DNA of 37,788 nucleotides from Pelargonium cotyledonis (taxonomy: Eukaryota > Streptophyta > Magnoliopsida > Geraniales > Geraniaceae). Position numbers and translations under genes: made by a program. Positions 1 through 11,300 of this stretch are shown in pieces. Within the stretch, counting starts at the first letter, position 1. Each line of letters begins with the position of its first letter. The stretch spans positions 1-37,788 of the forward strand of contig JAYMTA010000138.1 of assembly GCA_036897625.1 (NCBI GenBank), written 5' to 3'. Under the pieces are notes generated by a model that searched no databases, had not been told where the DNA came from, and saw only the letters and a program-made list of their open reading frames with translations.

Positions 1-4
1 TGTC

Positions 5-107
5 TCAAGGTGAGGGGAATCTATTCCATTTGCCCTCAAATAACAATTAACAGTTTGAAGATAACTTTGGTGCTGTTCAAGGTGAGGGGAATCTATTCCA
101 TTTGCCC
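5..107. repeat. 31-bp direct repeat, two copies 72 bp apart
   Basis: The 31 bases at 5-35 recur without change at 77-107; the unit starts TCAAGGTGAGGGG and ends CATTTGCCC. The copies are separated by unrelated AT-rich sequence. They lie in what should be an RPOT intron, because no RPOT coding sequence is visible before base 280. The left edge of the window cuts close to the first copy, so there may be more units outside. Confidence 0.85.
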
Positions 108-279
108 AACAAAATATTTTCTAGGCAATTTAAGAAATTGTTATAAGTCAGACTGGAAAATGTCTGCAGTGTAAACAAGAATGAAAATGCGATCTTCGTT
201 CGCAATCAATAAATGTAAGTTCGAAATTGGCTATAACTTTTGAAATTTAACGAGAAAAGTTTTCATATTTATGATGCAG

Positions 280-2383
280 AGTTCTTGATATCATACAGAA
301 GGATGCAGAGAGAGATCCTGAAAGTTTTCCAGATGCTCTGCATGCTAGAATATTGATTAGTCTGGTTTTCTTCTAACTTGCGATGTTTTAATCTGAATGG
401 CATGGACTAATATTCAATGGTGAAAAAGTTTCATATTTTAGTTTGATGCAAGTGGAACTGACTGAGAAATATATTAGATGAATTGCAATTCAGTTGAAAC
501 ATTGTGATCTACTTCTTTGCATCAAAAGTAGAATTATATAGTTTGTGGGGGTGTAAATAGCCAATTTAAATGGTGAGCGCCCATACGTCTTGTAACTGAC
601 TTTGCATCCGATGGCTGGTTGGATGGACGCATCTAGGTGGATAGGAAATTGGTGAAGCAGACAGTGATGACATCTGTATATGGTGTCACCTACATTGGTG
701 CTCGGGATCAGATCAAAAAGAGGTTGAGAGAACGTAGCGTCATCGAAGATAACAAAGTGATTTTTAATGCTTCTTGTTATGCTGCAAAGGTAAGTGAAAC
801 ATCTATGCCAGCCTCACTCAGTTCAACAAAATAGGGCTGTTTCATTTCCCTCCCAAAGATAAAGATACTTTTAGTTAAAGTTTTTCATTTTTTTCTTGAG
901 CAGGTTGTTTTAACTGCCTTAGGGGAGATGTTTGAGTCTGCACGCTCTATTATGGGCTGGCTTGCTGATTGTGCAAAGGTTTGTCATTTGACATATATGT
1001 TTACTAGTTCTCTTGTTATGGTTTGTCTCTTTGACCTCGAATATTGAACTTGGACAGATAATTGCTGGTCAAAATGTATCAGTGTGTTGGACTACTCCAA
1101 TGGGAATTCCTGCCGTGCAACCTTACCGCAAATCTGGAAAACAGACGGTTAGTACTTAGTACCTTGACCTTTGTTGAAACATAAGGCAAAAAGCTTAATT
1201 TGGTGAACTTTTTGCAGGTCAAGACTTCTCTTCAAGTTTTAACACTGCAACGAGAAACTGACAAGGTTCCTAATATTCTTTCTGGTTTATATTTATGATC
1301 TTTGACATATTTTGTAACATACAAATTATAAAATAATCTTCTATATACATTAAATTTAAAATTCATGGCTATTGAATCAGAGAGATGTCCATAGGTTATA
1401 GCATATGACACCCTTAATCTTGGACCTAAGCCTTTTGTTGTGTTTAGTTTGGCATGTTAACTACATCGTCATTGAATGTGATCACAGGTCATGACCCAGC
1501 GGCAGAAGACTGCTTTCCCACCAAATTTCGTTCATTCCCTTGATAGTTCTCATATGATGATGACTGCACTTGCCTGCAAAAAGGCAGGCTTAACCTTCGC
1601 AGGTTTTCTTTTGTGATATCTTTTTTCTTTTGGTCTCGTTAAATGTGAGTTTGATTTTTTGTTATATTAAAACTGGTATGTGCTTACAGGAGTCCATGAT
1701 TCATACTGGACGCATGCATGTAATGTGGACCAAATGAACAGAATACTGAGAGAAAAATTTGTCGAACTCTATGAAAAACCAATACTAGAGAATGTAAGTA
1801 TCAATTTGGAAAAGCACATGTTAAGTTAGTTTGGTATCTGTTATATACATATGTTTACAAGGACATTGCAAGACCAAATTTGATTTATTTTTAATTTTTT
1901 TTAGATGAACCTTGTCTCCCCCCATGCGTTTGAACCCAAGAACCGTCCCCTCCCCCCTTCTTTATGTGTAGAGGGATATAATACCATTTGACCACTTTTG
2001 ATTGATCATTTTCTTATATATTCTATTAATCTATTAACCAATCTGTCATGCATCATTAAAGAAGAATCGTTTTAAGAACAATTTTTTTGAGAAACTGTCG
2101 AAGTACTTCCATCCTTTGGGGTTGCTTTTGAAATTGGATAGTTTGACAAGTATGGTTACCAAACTACCAAGATACAAATGCATATTTCTTTTAATTTTTT
2201 TTATTAACAATTTTCATGCTTAAGATTTGCCATTCCATTTTTGTAAAAAAAACAATTGTCTTTCTTATACAGTTGTTGGAGAGCTTTCAGAAGTCTTATC
2301 CTGACTTGCAGTTTCCACCATTACCCGAACGAGGAGATTTTGATCTGAAAGACGTGCTAGAGTCAACTTATTTCTTCAACTAA
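280..2383 (+). CDS. RPOT: Phage-type organelle DNA-directed RNA polymerase, C-terminal part (5' end outside window)
   Basis: Single-subunit T7-like RNA polymerase that transcribes mitochondrial (or plastid) genes. Eight exons keep phase: 280-364, 637-789, 904-978, 1058-1147, 1218-1265, 1488-1602, 1690-1793 and 2273-2383 (TAA), giving 259 residues. Motif B of the fingers is seen as [15 protein letters not shown]. The motif C loop HDSYWTHA carries the second catalytic Asp. The segment [14 protein letters not shown] matches the T7 PNFVHSQDGSH region, and the protein ends in YFFN, like the family's aromatic C-terminus. Motif A with the first catalytic Asp would lie upstream of the window. From memory, wording such as [16 protein letters not shown] and CWTTP is closer to RpoTm/RpoTmp than to plastid RpoTp. 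That subtype call is an inference, and the transit peptide is not in view. The 280-364 exon ends in an atypical ILISL followed by donor GTTTTC (see findings). Confidence 0.93.
1886..1997 (-). mobile_element. SINE-like element in RPOT intron
   Basis: Read on the minus strand there is a box A-like TGGTCAAATGG, then a box B-like GGGTTCAAACGC about 60 bases later, then an A-rich tail. This is the layout of a tRNA-derived SINE. The tail ATCTAAAAAAAATTAAAA is shared base for base with the SINE-like copy near 36.2 kb, which supports a common family. Imperfect flanks of the type TTTGATTGAT / TTTGATTTAT could be the target duplication. It sits in the last RPOT intron (1794-2272). Family name unknown. 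Confidence 0.45.
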
Positions 2384-2605
2384 GCTGAAGGTGATGGAAG
2401 GAATTCCATTCCGTCTTACAATTCCAGCAACCTGCATCTGTGGCTGAGTTGAGACTTGACACAACTTGTACTGCAGTGAAGAGCAGCTATATGTATATAC
2501 CTAGATGCCGGCAATGCTCTTAACCATTGAGAAGTACTAAATGTTATAATGTCTCCTGGCTTGGTCAGGTCCATTACTCAGAGCTTTGGTTGCACTTTGT
2601 ATAGT

Positions 2606-2611
2606 AATAAA
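2606..2611 (+). terminator. Candidate RPOT polyadenylation signal AATAAA
   Basis: An exact AATAAA lies 223 bases after the RPOT stop codon, a normal 3' UTR distance for a plant gene. Plant signals are loose, so this is only a candidate. The rest of 2384-2909 is AT-rich with no other recognisable feature. Confidence 0.35.
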
Positions 2612-2909
2612 GAACTGTGGTAAGGGTGTTGGGGAGCTGATAAATTGGAAGGATGTGAAGTTGATCAGGTACATTATGGTTTGATGATGATGCATTCACT
2701 ACATATAAGATTTATTTAGAAGGAACAATAGCTCCATGATCAATACCTTAATATACTACAAGTCTACAACTACTTAGTGTCATCTTTATTTCAACATGGA
2801 ACAGTTTGGTTGTATTGATTTTAGCAAGCTGAGCTCTGGTGTTTTGTATTACCAGTTTATATTTAAATTTTAGGACATGATTGATTAGTACCTTTTTATT
2901 TATATATTA

Positions 2910-3157
2910 CTCCCTTCGTTCTAAAATGAGTGTTTTGTTTCTATTTTTTGCAAAAATTAAAAATTACTAGATAACTTAGTGTATTTTTAATATTACCCTT
3001 ACTTTTCAACCTACATCTCATGTGCATATTTGCATATGTGCATAAGTGATAAGGGTAATATGAAAAAAATAATAATAAAATTACCTAAAAATAGAAACAT
3101 GACTTTCATTTTGGGACAAAAGATTTAGACAAACAAGACATTCATTTTGGGATGGAG
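2910..3157. mobile_element. Stowaway-like MITE, copy 1
   Basis: The element starts CTCCCTTCGTTCTAAAATGA and ends, in reverse complement, CTCCATCCCAAAATGAATG, giving terminal inverted repeats of the Tc1/mariner Stowaway type. It is flanked by TA on both sides (2908-2909 and 3158-3159). It is about 248 bp, AT-rich and non-coding. A second copy lies 0.45 kb downstream. Confidence 0.85.
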
Positions 3158-3609
3158 TAAGAGTTTTGAGAGGATAATTTCTAATTGAAATATATTATAA
3201 TTAATACTTCTAATCAACCATTTAAGTACATATATCATACAAATAATTTTTAATTTTTAAAATTAAAGAATATACTTATTTATACAAATTAATGATTCGG
3301 GCTTCTATTTATAAATTTAAGAAATAGCTCTGTATCAAAAAGGGAATCTCTTGTGTATTTAATTTGTTAGGGAATAATAACAAAACTAGCCGTCCAAATT
3401 GACTTAAGAAATTAAATATAATGATTAGTAATATATTACAGACTCCATAATAGTTTTTTTTAAATGGTGGGAAAACACTAGTACTCGACTAGTGAGTGCT
3501 AGGGGAAAAAACATTTATTTGTCTTATAAGTGGGTCCCACTCAGTGACATTACAGTTCAGTTCTGATTTTCTTTCTTTTTCTGTTCGTTACACAAAAAAA
3601 AATATGATA

Positions 3610-3844
3610 CTTCGTCCGTCTTAAAATAAGTGTTTTGTTTCCATTTTTTACAAAAGTTAAGAATTACAAGATAATTTAGTGTGTATTTAATATTACCCGC
3701 ACTTTCTCACATATACCTCATGTGCATAAATGATAAGGGTAATGTGGAAAAAATATTAATATAATAGCCTAAAAATAAAAATAAGACACTCATTTTGGGA
3801 CAAAAAATTTAGACAAACGGACACTCATTTTGAGACAGAGAGAG
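3610..3844. mobile_element. Stowaway-like MITE, copy 2
   Basis: Same family and orientation as the copy at 2910-3157. It shares the internal order AAATGAGTG/AAATAAGTG, TGTTTTGTTTC, a TTTAATATTACCC block, CATGTGCATA and GATAAGGGTAAT. It is flanked by TA (3608-3609 and 3845-3846) and is about 235 bp long. The two copies differ at many positions and by a short length difference in the middle. They look like independent insertions, not a recent tandem duplication. Confidence 0.82.
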
Positions 3845-4459
3845 TATTTAATTTCTTGACCTCGTATTTTTTTTTTTCCTTTCCTCCTTTGTCTGTTCAC
3901 TAACATCTTGACATTAGTATCTAATTATTATCTGAAAAACTATGTTTGATTCGATGGAAATAAATTAAATTGAATGCTCCAGATATACTTATTCTAGAAT
4001 ATTTTGTTTATGCATATATTTATTAAAATATGAACACTTCTATTATTATGTCCTGTCTATTGCAAGATATAAAAATAATGTATATAAGAAAAAAATGTAA
4101 AAATATTCATTACAATTTTCAAATTATGGTTTCTCAATAATTAGTTTCCATAAGAGACCTCCAAGATCCCCATCTTGTTGGATCACCTACAAGGCTTCCC
4201 GCAAGCCCTTAGGTAACATATTAATGTCTAAATTGAACAAAACGTCGTAATAGTGTATGATCGGACGACAAACTTTGAGGTGACCCAACGAGGTGAAGAG
4301 CCATTTTAGGTCTCCGTGACACAGAAGTCTCGAAGGTGACTTGAGGAGACAATATGAGTACACATTACGCTGTATTATTGTTGTGGCTCTTCTCAAAATT
4401 CTTTTTTTTTTTTTTTTTTTGAAAGGCCCAAATTTCTAAGTGTATGTGATGGATTTGAT

Positions 4460-4790
4460 TGTCATTCATTGCGACGAGGAGTGTCCCTCAGCAAAGTCAC
4501 CATTCTCATGGGCAATTCTTCGTCGCGGGAAAGGATGCTTGTTGCAACTAGAACTGTCCTATGGACGTAGGCAAGTTTCGTGCGTGGGATGTTCCTTGGC
4601 GAGCCTAATAATGCATTGCAGCCGAAAGAGGTGTCACAACGAGGTACACTAAGGCGGACAGATGTGTGGTCTTGAGTTAGTCGTGTGGATGGCCTTATGT
4701 GGGAGCGCTGAGAGGGCCGGCTGACTCTGTAACAAAAATGGGCGCTGAGGCCAGGAAATGAGGAGCCATGTGTTTCATGGACTATTTTGA
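4460..4790. repeat. GC-rich dispersed repeat block (relative of 14080-14430)
   Basis: A sharply GC-richer island in AT-rich spacer. It shares an ordered series of blocks with 14080-14430 in the kanadaptin intron: GTCGTGCGTG-type then GTTCCTTGGCGAGCC, GCAGCCGAAAGAGGTG, CTAAGGCGGACAGATGTGTG, GTGGGAGCGC and GGCCAGGAAA. Open frames across it (one of 114 codons on the minus strand) have no recognisable domain and are shadows of GC content. A separate stretch at 4150-4400, before a 20-base T tract, is also unlike its surroundings but unidentified. Not assigned to a transposon class. Confidence 0.7.
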
Positions 4791-4799
4791 TGCTTTTCC

Positions 4800-5385
4800 T
4801 TGACAAAATAGTAAATGTATCTGCAAAATATGTATGTATAATATTTCAACAAACTGAAACCAACAAACAATAAAGAAAATTTTCCATCTCATACAGATTA
4901 TGTATTCATGAAAAGAACAATAAGTTCTTTTTCTTAACAAAAGAACAAGCCAAAATAAATTAGTTACATAGATGATTTGTGAACATTTCACTGACAGAAC
5001 AGAAAAAGGCTTTGCAACTTTCTTGGATTACGGCTGAGAATTCACATCAAAATGAGTATACTCTTTAGATATTCAATTCATTCCAAGTATTATCGAGAAC
5101 CTGCCTTGCCAAAACATACCCGACCACAGATACATAGTGATTAAATGAAGAAACAACCCACCATTCCACTACAACAAAAGATGTCGTTAACATACACAAT
5201 ATTGTTCTACACCAAGTCCTTCTAAATCACATGTTTCATACAGCTGCGCTCCATAATTTTCGCATTTCTCCAACATGAGTCTGGCGATCCGGTGCTAAAG
5301 ATGAGAGCCACTAGTACACGTACCATTTTGTGCCACCTCTTTTGCTATGTAATATTAGCAGACAGTTAACCGCAAGAACTGGAAC
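4800..5385. other. Spacer and 3' UTR of the kanadaptin-like gene
   Basis: AT-rich DNA with no reading frame, tandem repeat or recognisable element. The part nearest 5385 should be the 3' UTR of the minus-strand kanadaptin-like gene. I see no perfect AATAAA on the minus strand near it. This spacer separates the convergent ends of RPOT and the kanadaptin-like gene. Confidence 0.5.
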
Positions 5386-8300
5386 TCAGTAACCATAGCG
5401 ATCGTTCAATGATGTCCGCCCATCACCTGATTGACCTGCATGAAACATTACGGTTTTTAGATACAATTAAATCCAGTAAATTTATATGACTGGTACGTAA
5501 AAAGCCAACAGTAGCTTACCTTTAGGAGGCACCCATTCTTCATAATCAGAATTTTTATTGAGAAAAGCAGGCTTTTCTGGACCGATTGTTTTTTTGGCCT
5601 TTTTCTTTTCCTTGGCTTGCCCATGCCCAGTTATGCCCTGATTTTCGTCTTCACCTTCTTCATGATACCCTCTTTTGTGTTTCAGTAACAATGCAACAGC
5701 ATCCTCCACCACATGCTCTACACCCGTAGAGAAAGATGAAGACTGTTGTGCGTTATTATCGGTGCCTTCAGTTTTCTCTACCGGCTTTTGCTTTCTAATG
5801 ATCAACCCCGGGGCTGCACTTTCAATTCCAGTGTCCATATTAGTCTGTTTATTGTCAACATTGCCTAAAACAGTTTTCCTATCTTTGTAGTCAACAAAAT
5901 CATCCGACTCATTCACAATCGAGACAACAGCTTGTCGCTCGGTCTTTTTAGGTTCCAGGTCATGTACAGCACCAAGCCACTGGGGCTTTACAACAGTATA
6001 CACAGCTGCTGGTCCTTCAGTTGCATTAGCCACAATCTTGTCATCCTCTGGATCCTTAGCCTTACCTGATTCCTTAGTTTCATTGGAAATTACATCTTTA
6101 TGCATGGACCCATTAGCAAGTTTTCCTGAACCACTGCTTTTCTTTGATTCCTTGGGAGGTTGCTTCTTGGTAGAAACAGACAGTGCTGCAGACTTGTTTA
6201 GTTTTGGTTCTTTTTGTTTCAACTCCCTTTTCTTAGCAGTCTCTCCTGCTGGGTCAGCAATCTTCAGCAAGTACAATATCCTATCCAACTCAGACTGAAG
6301 AGAGGCCAAATCCTTCTCAAGTTCTTCAGTCTTGTCGAGCACTGAAAACAAATAAAAAAGTCAGAATTAAAATAGAATGAGTAAATGCTTCTAAGCATTG
6401 ACTGACCATAAAAAAAAAGAATAAGAACTACTAAACATTCCAGAAGTGAGTGCTTGTTCACGTGCAGCACTCATGCCAAAAGTCAAAAGTCATCTTTAGA
6501 CTTCGGCGGTGGGAAAGAGTAGCTATATATATTAGTACAATGGGTCATTCCATTATAGCACGAGTGCATGTTCACACACTACTAGACACATAACATCATT
6601 TCCCTAGTCCTTAGCAAATGCATCTAAGAGACTAAGACAATTGGGAAGATAAAGTCATCATTGTTGTCATCATCAACAACAGCAAAAATAACTCTAAAAC
6701 AGAAATGAGAACATATGGAACTTAAATTCCCCACCTAGCTTGGTCGAAAGCCCAGACATGAAAGCATCAAGTGCATCTCGTGATTCAGCTTCTGCTGCCG
6801 TTTCTGAAGCCATTTTATTCTTCTCAATCGAAATTAACTCTTTCTTGCTTTCCATTTCTTTGAGGATTGTATCTCTTTTATCAAGAAGAGAATCAGCAGT
6901 TTCAACTGTTTGGGTTTCTCCAGATTTTTGAATGGAAGACTTCTTCTTTGTTCGGTCATAGAATTCATCATCATCACTGAAATAACAAACAATTACATGT
7001 GTTAAGAAATATATATAGTTCGCATTTAATAATTTATTTACTTTCAGATTATGTACATTATATCTTCTTGACCGGTTGGCAACTCTGTTGCACCAATACC
7101 AACATGAGACACGATTCGCCATGTTAAAAAAAATATGACACGCTTTATATTTTAATTTAAAAAATATATTTTATGCATAATTAATTATATGTATTTATGG
7201 TTTTTAATTTATTGAAATAAAATTTGATAATAAGTCAAATCAAAATTATCGTAAGTTCATACTGAACAAACAACAAAAATGACTAAACAAATAATAATAA
7301 AAACCAAGATATTACAGCAATGTACATAATAGTTTAGTTTTTTTTTTTAAGAAAAAAATAAAAATTATGAAGAAAAGGGTTTTTAAAAGATTTTTTAAAA
7401 AAAGAAAAATAGTATACTGTGTGTTGCTAGAGCGTTTTGGATTTATTTTGATATTGCAGATACACGTGTCGGGCTAACACTTTGCTGGAGTGTAGGTGCT
7501 TCATAGGTTGGCAAAGAGAAACAAATTAGCAAAATATTACGTGGCCTGAAAACACCAATTGCCTTCAATGATGTGAAATATGGATCACTCTATCTATTAA
7601 GGAACTTTGCGATCAAATTTAATATCAAGTCCAAATATGTAATAACCCAACGATGATTTTATTTACAACAAAAAAATTATGTACTTGATACCTCTTCAGG
7701 TTTGCTTAAAAAAGATTTGTCATCAGAAATTACCTAATAACTTCTTCCTCATCCTCTTCTGTCACTCCCTTCTTACTGCGAGTTATCCTACCTACTCGTG
7801 CACCTAAGCTTTCTTGTATACTTTCATTCAACGTTTCTTCCAAATTTTCGAGCTCTTCGGCAAGCTGCCAATGATTATTGCAAAATCACATCACATCAAA
7901 TCACACACACACATGCCCGCACACACACATTAGAGCATACTTTACCTGTGACATTCTTTGTTCATTTCGAGCAATTTGAGTTTGCTGTCCTTGTGTCAAT
8001 CCACCTTGGGCAATGTCTTTAGCACGAATATGATCTATTTCTTTCTTCATATTAGCAATCTATAAAGAGAAAAGTAGAACATATGTAATAAATAAATACA
8101 TAGATTAAAAAGATAAAAGAGGAGATAGGCTTGGGAAACAATACAAAAAATCATGGTATAAGGAGGTACACTTCATACGAAATATATTTCCAAATTATTG
8201 GAAAATACTTTTTTCTAATCAAGATTCGATATACCATAAACTATTCCAACACCCAACCCATAGAGATGATGAGGATTCAAATTTCAATAATAAATCTTGA

Positions 8301-11300
8301 ACAAGTTTAAGTCTGCTTTGATTGGAAAATGAGGAAATGAAGCATCCATGTGCTGTAAGAGGAAGGATGTATTTAACTAATATCATAAATAGTACTGCAG
8401 AGATGTTAGCATTCCATCAGGAACCTGTCAGTTAAAAACTGAAACATGAAACCACTTGCTATATTACAATTCACAAACTTTTACTGGAATAGTGTAATAT
8501 ACCAAATGGGGCCATAAAGCACATTGAAAATCATCATGTAAACTAAAAACATTATACAGATTGATGTGACTTAGTAAATACAGTGTGATCTAAAGGACAT
8601 CGAATCGGATACGGAATAGGTGAGGACACACATCCTAGTTTAGTATTTTCAATTTTATTAAAAAAATAGCACAACCATAGATGATAAATTTAAAGTAACT
8701 AGTAGGACATTTGGATATTATCTGTGTTTAATTGTTTTATATATAATCAAGCATTTTGGTGTAACAGCCAATGACTCAATTTTTGTTTGATATGTTTGCT
8801 GTTAAATCTACTTCGATATAAGTGGATACTACAGTTTCATTTAATTTATAACATAACTTTAGTTCATAATTAACGCGTCCATGTCCTTTTCTCTGTTGTG
8901 TCTTGTGTGTCCATGACTGAATCTGTGCTTCCTCTATGCTACACCAGATTTAAATAAGAAAAGGAAATTGGAGACCATCAAGCAACTCATTTTTCATCTA
9001 TAAAAAACATCTTGAAAATCAGACTACTTTCTCTTCATGATTACTCACACATTAAAAGAAATCGTATGATACACGAACAATAAATCCCGGGACCAGATTG
9101 CTACATACGTAGCATAATTCTCAGATTATAAAATAATTAGTTCAGACATGTACCCTCTTTTTCTAATTCTTTGGACATCTGTGTGTGGGTGGGGGTGAGA
9201 GAGATTCTTGTTTCAGTTCATAGCCATTGGAGATGTGGAGATGGACTTTTCTCAACAATAAAATGACAGCAGTCATCCAAAGTTTTGTGCAAGTGTTGAT
9301 TCCATTAAAACTGATCATGTGAGTGTTGACTGTTTTTTTTGAAATCAACCCAGCCCTGAACTGGCATTGATCAGAACTTTCCCTCAGAATAATTTATACA
9401 AGTCAAATCCATTATAGGCCCCTTCTCTATACAATTTTGGCTATTACCACTCAATTGTATAACAAAGAATATAAGCCACTACTACCTGTATGCTGTCCAA
9501 CAGGCCAACTTACTCTACTTTGAATTTTCATTGCCCTAAGGGCTATCTGGTGTCTGTAAGAATTATATTACTTCATGGTCTTGTGCAATGCATTTACAAC
9601 GTTGATTTCCTATCTTTAGTTGCTTCAACTTTATAATGATGAAAACCTTCTTGCAAAGTGTTGGAAAGTCAAGATTAGCAATCCTACATCAATGGGTGTT
9701 GTGAAATTTAACTACATACAAATGTAAGATCCAAACTCAACTAATAGGTTGACCATTTTAGTATGGGAGCCCAAAGCACTAAGATGATAGCCTAATAAAA
9801 ACCCACCAAGTCCAGAAATTCTAAATTTCTAAGTTCTAACAAATTGATTGAAAGCAAGTACCAAGATTCAGGAACAAACCAGTTACCTTCTCAGTTCTTT
9901 TGATTATTTTTTCCCGGGTTTTCTCCTGCTTCTCTGTAAGCTGTCCTTTGTAGGTTTGCCAAGTTATTTCTTCACCGTCATCCTAAACATAAATAATGTA
10001 AAAGACACTGGTATAATTTCATTTCTCCTGATACAGCAGCAATTCTAACAAAATTGCAACTCTTGTAAGAGACAATACCTCAACTTCTTCAATTGCATCC
10101 TCCCCCATACCCCATGAGATACCATCAGCAAGAGATGCTTGAGCTCTTGCTCGTCTAAGTGACGCTTCACGATCTTCAACGGCATCTCGAAATTTAGCTT
10201 CTCTAATAGTTTTCAAGTCCTTTTCCTACAATACAAAATGACACGATAGATAAACAATATAAATATCAAATTGATTGTACTAATAGACAACTAAGATATC
10301 TGCAAGGCATGCAACCATCACTTTCTAATTTTTTGCCCAAGAAAGTATCGAGTAATACACTAGAATGCAACTAATGAAACAAATTTGAATGCCTTAAGTT
10401 TATGGAGTATATAACAGAACTCATTCCTAATGTATTGGCAAAGAAAGTAATCTAACTAAAACAAAAGTAGTACATATAGATGTTTCCAAGGTGAAACCAA
10501 AGCAGAGGACAACCTTAAACATATTAACTAGAATCTCTTAAAAAATAGCTAAACAATCAAGAAACACTGTAGAAAGGGATATCTCAAAGCAGAATCCAAA
10601 ATCTATCATGTTTTCAGCAAGAAAGGCTTCCATAACATTTAAAGCAACAGACTATTGTGAAATTGCAGTATGCCGAAACAACAAACAAGGTAAACCAATG
10701 ACATATGCAAGCAGAGTTAGAGAGGAATACAATCAAGTTTAATTAATCATCCTCTCAATCATAATCAATCTATATTGTCACTGAAGCAAATCCAAGGATC
10801 CTAATTCCAGCCTTGGAGATTGCAATCAGAAGTCAGAACAGCAGGAAGGATAGAGCTGGTGAGGTCAATGAGAAAGCAAAACTAGTATTTTTTAATGGTC
10901 AAATAAGGATCTTCAATATTGCTATGGCATACGACACAAGTAAAAGGGGGCCAAGCGGGAGACAACCTCGCATTCCATAATTCCAGATCTCTTTATGGTC
11001 CCCCCATCCCAGAATAAATGTCCACTTTTTCATTTTTGTAAAATAAAGGAGATGTTAAATAGGGTTGGATTAGAGAATGTGGGCAATTATTTTGGGATGA
11101 AGGGAGTACTACATAAAGGTTTTATTTATTTGCCTATGGTTATTTTAATTACTTCCTATTATTAGTTTAGAGTTTTAGATTTAGGGAAACTATACGTATT
11201 TCCCCCTTCTTTTTATCCATTAGGATTATCAGAGTTTTGGAACTTATAAATAAGTTGTAACCAAATTCCTGACAGCCAGCTTATGTTTTCAATTATTCTG

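Noticed and set aside
280-2383. RPOT fragment as a prophage or organelle-DNA insertion
   Set aside because: It is split by several spliceosomal introns and matches nuclear-encoded plant RpoT, so it is an ordinary host gene.
4462-4806. 114-codon open frame on the minus strand
   Set aside because: It lies across the GC-rich repeat block, has no recognisable domain and its counterpart at 14 kb does not keep one shared frame. It is a composition effect.
7895-7932. CRISPR-like or regulatory array from repeated CACACA motifs
   Set aside because: It is a simple dinucleotide microsatellite without spacers.
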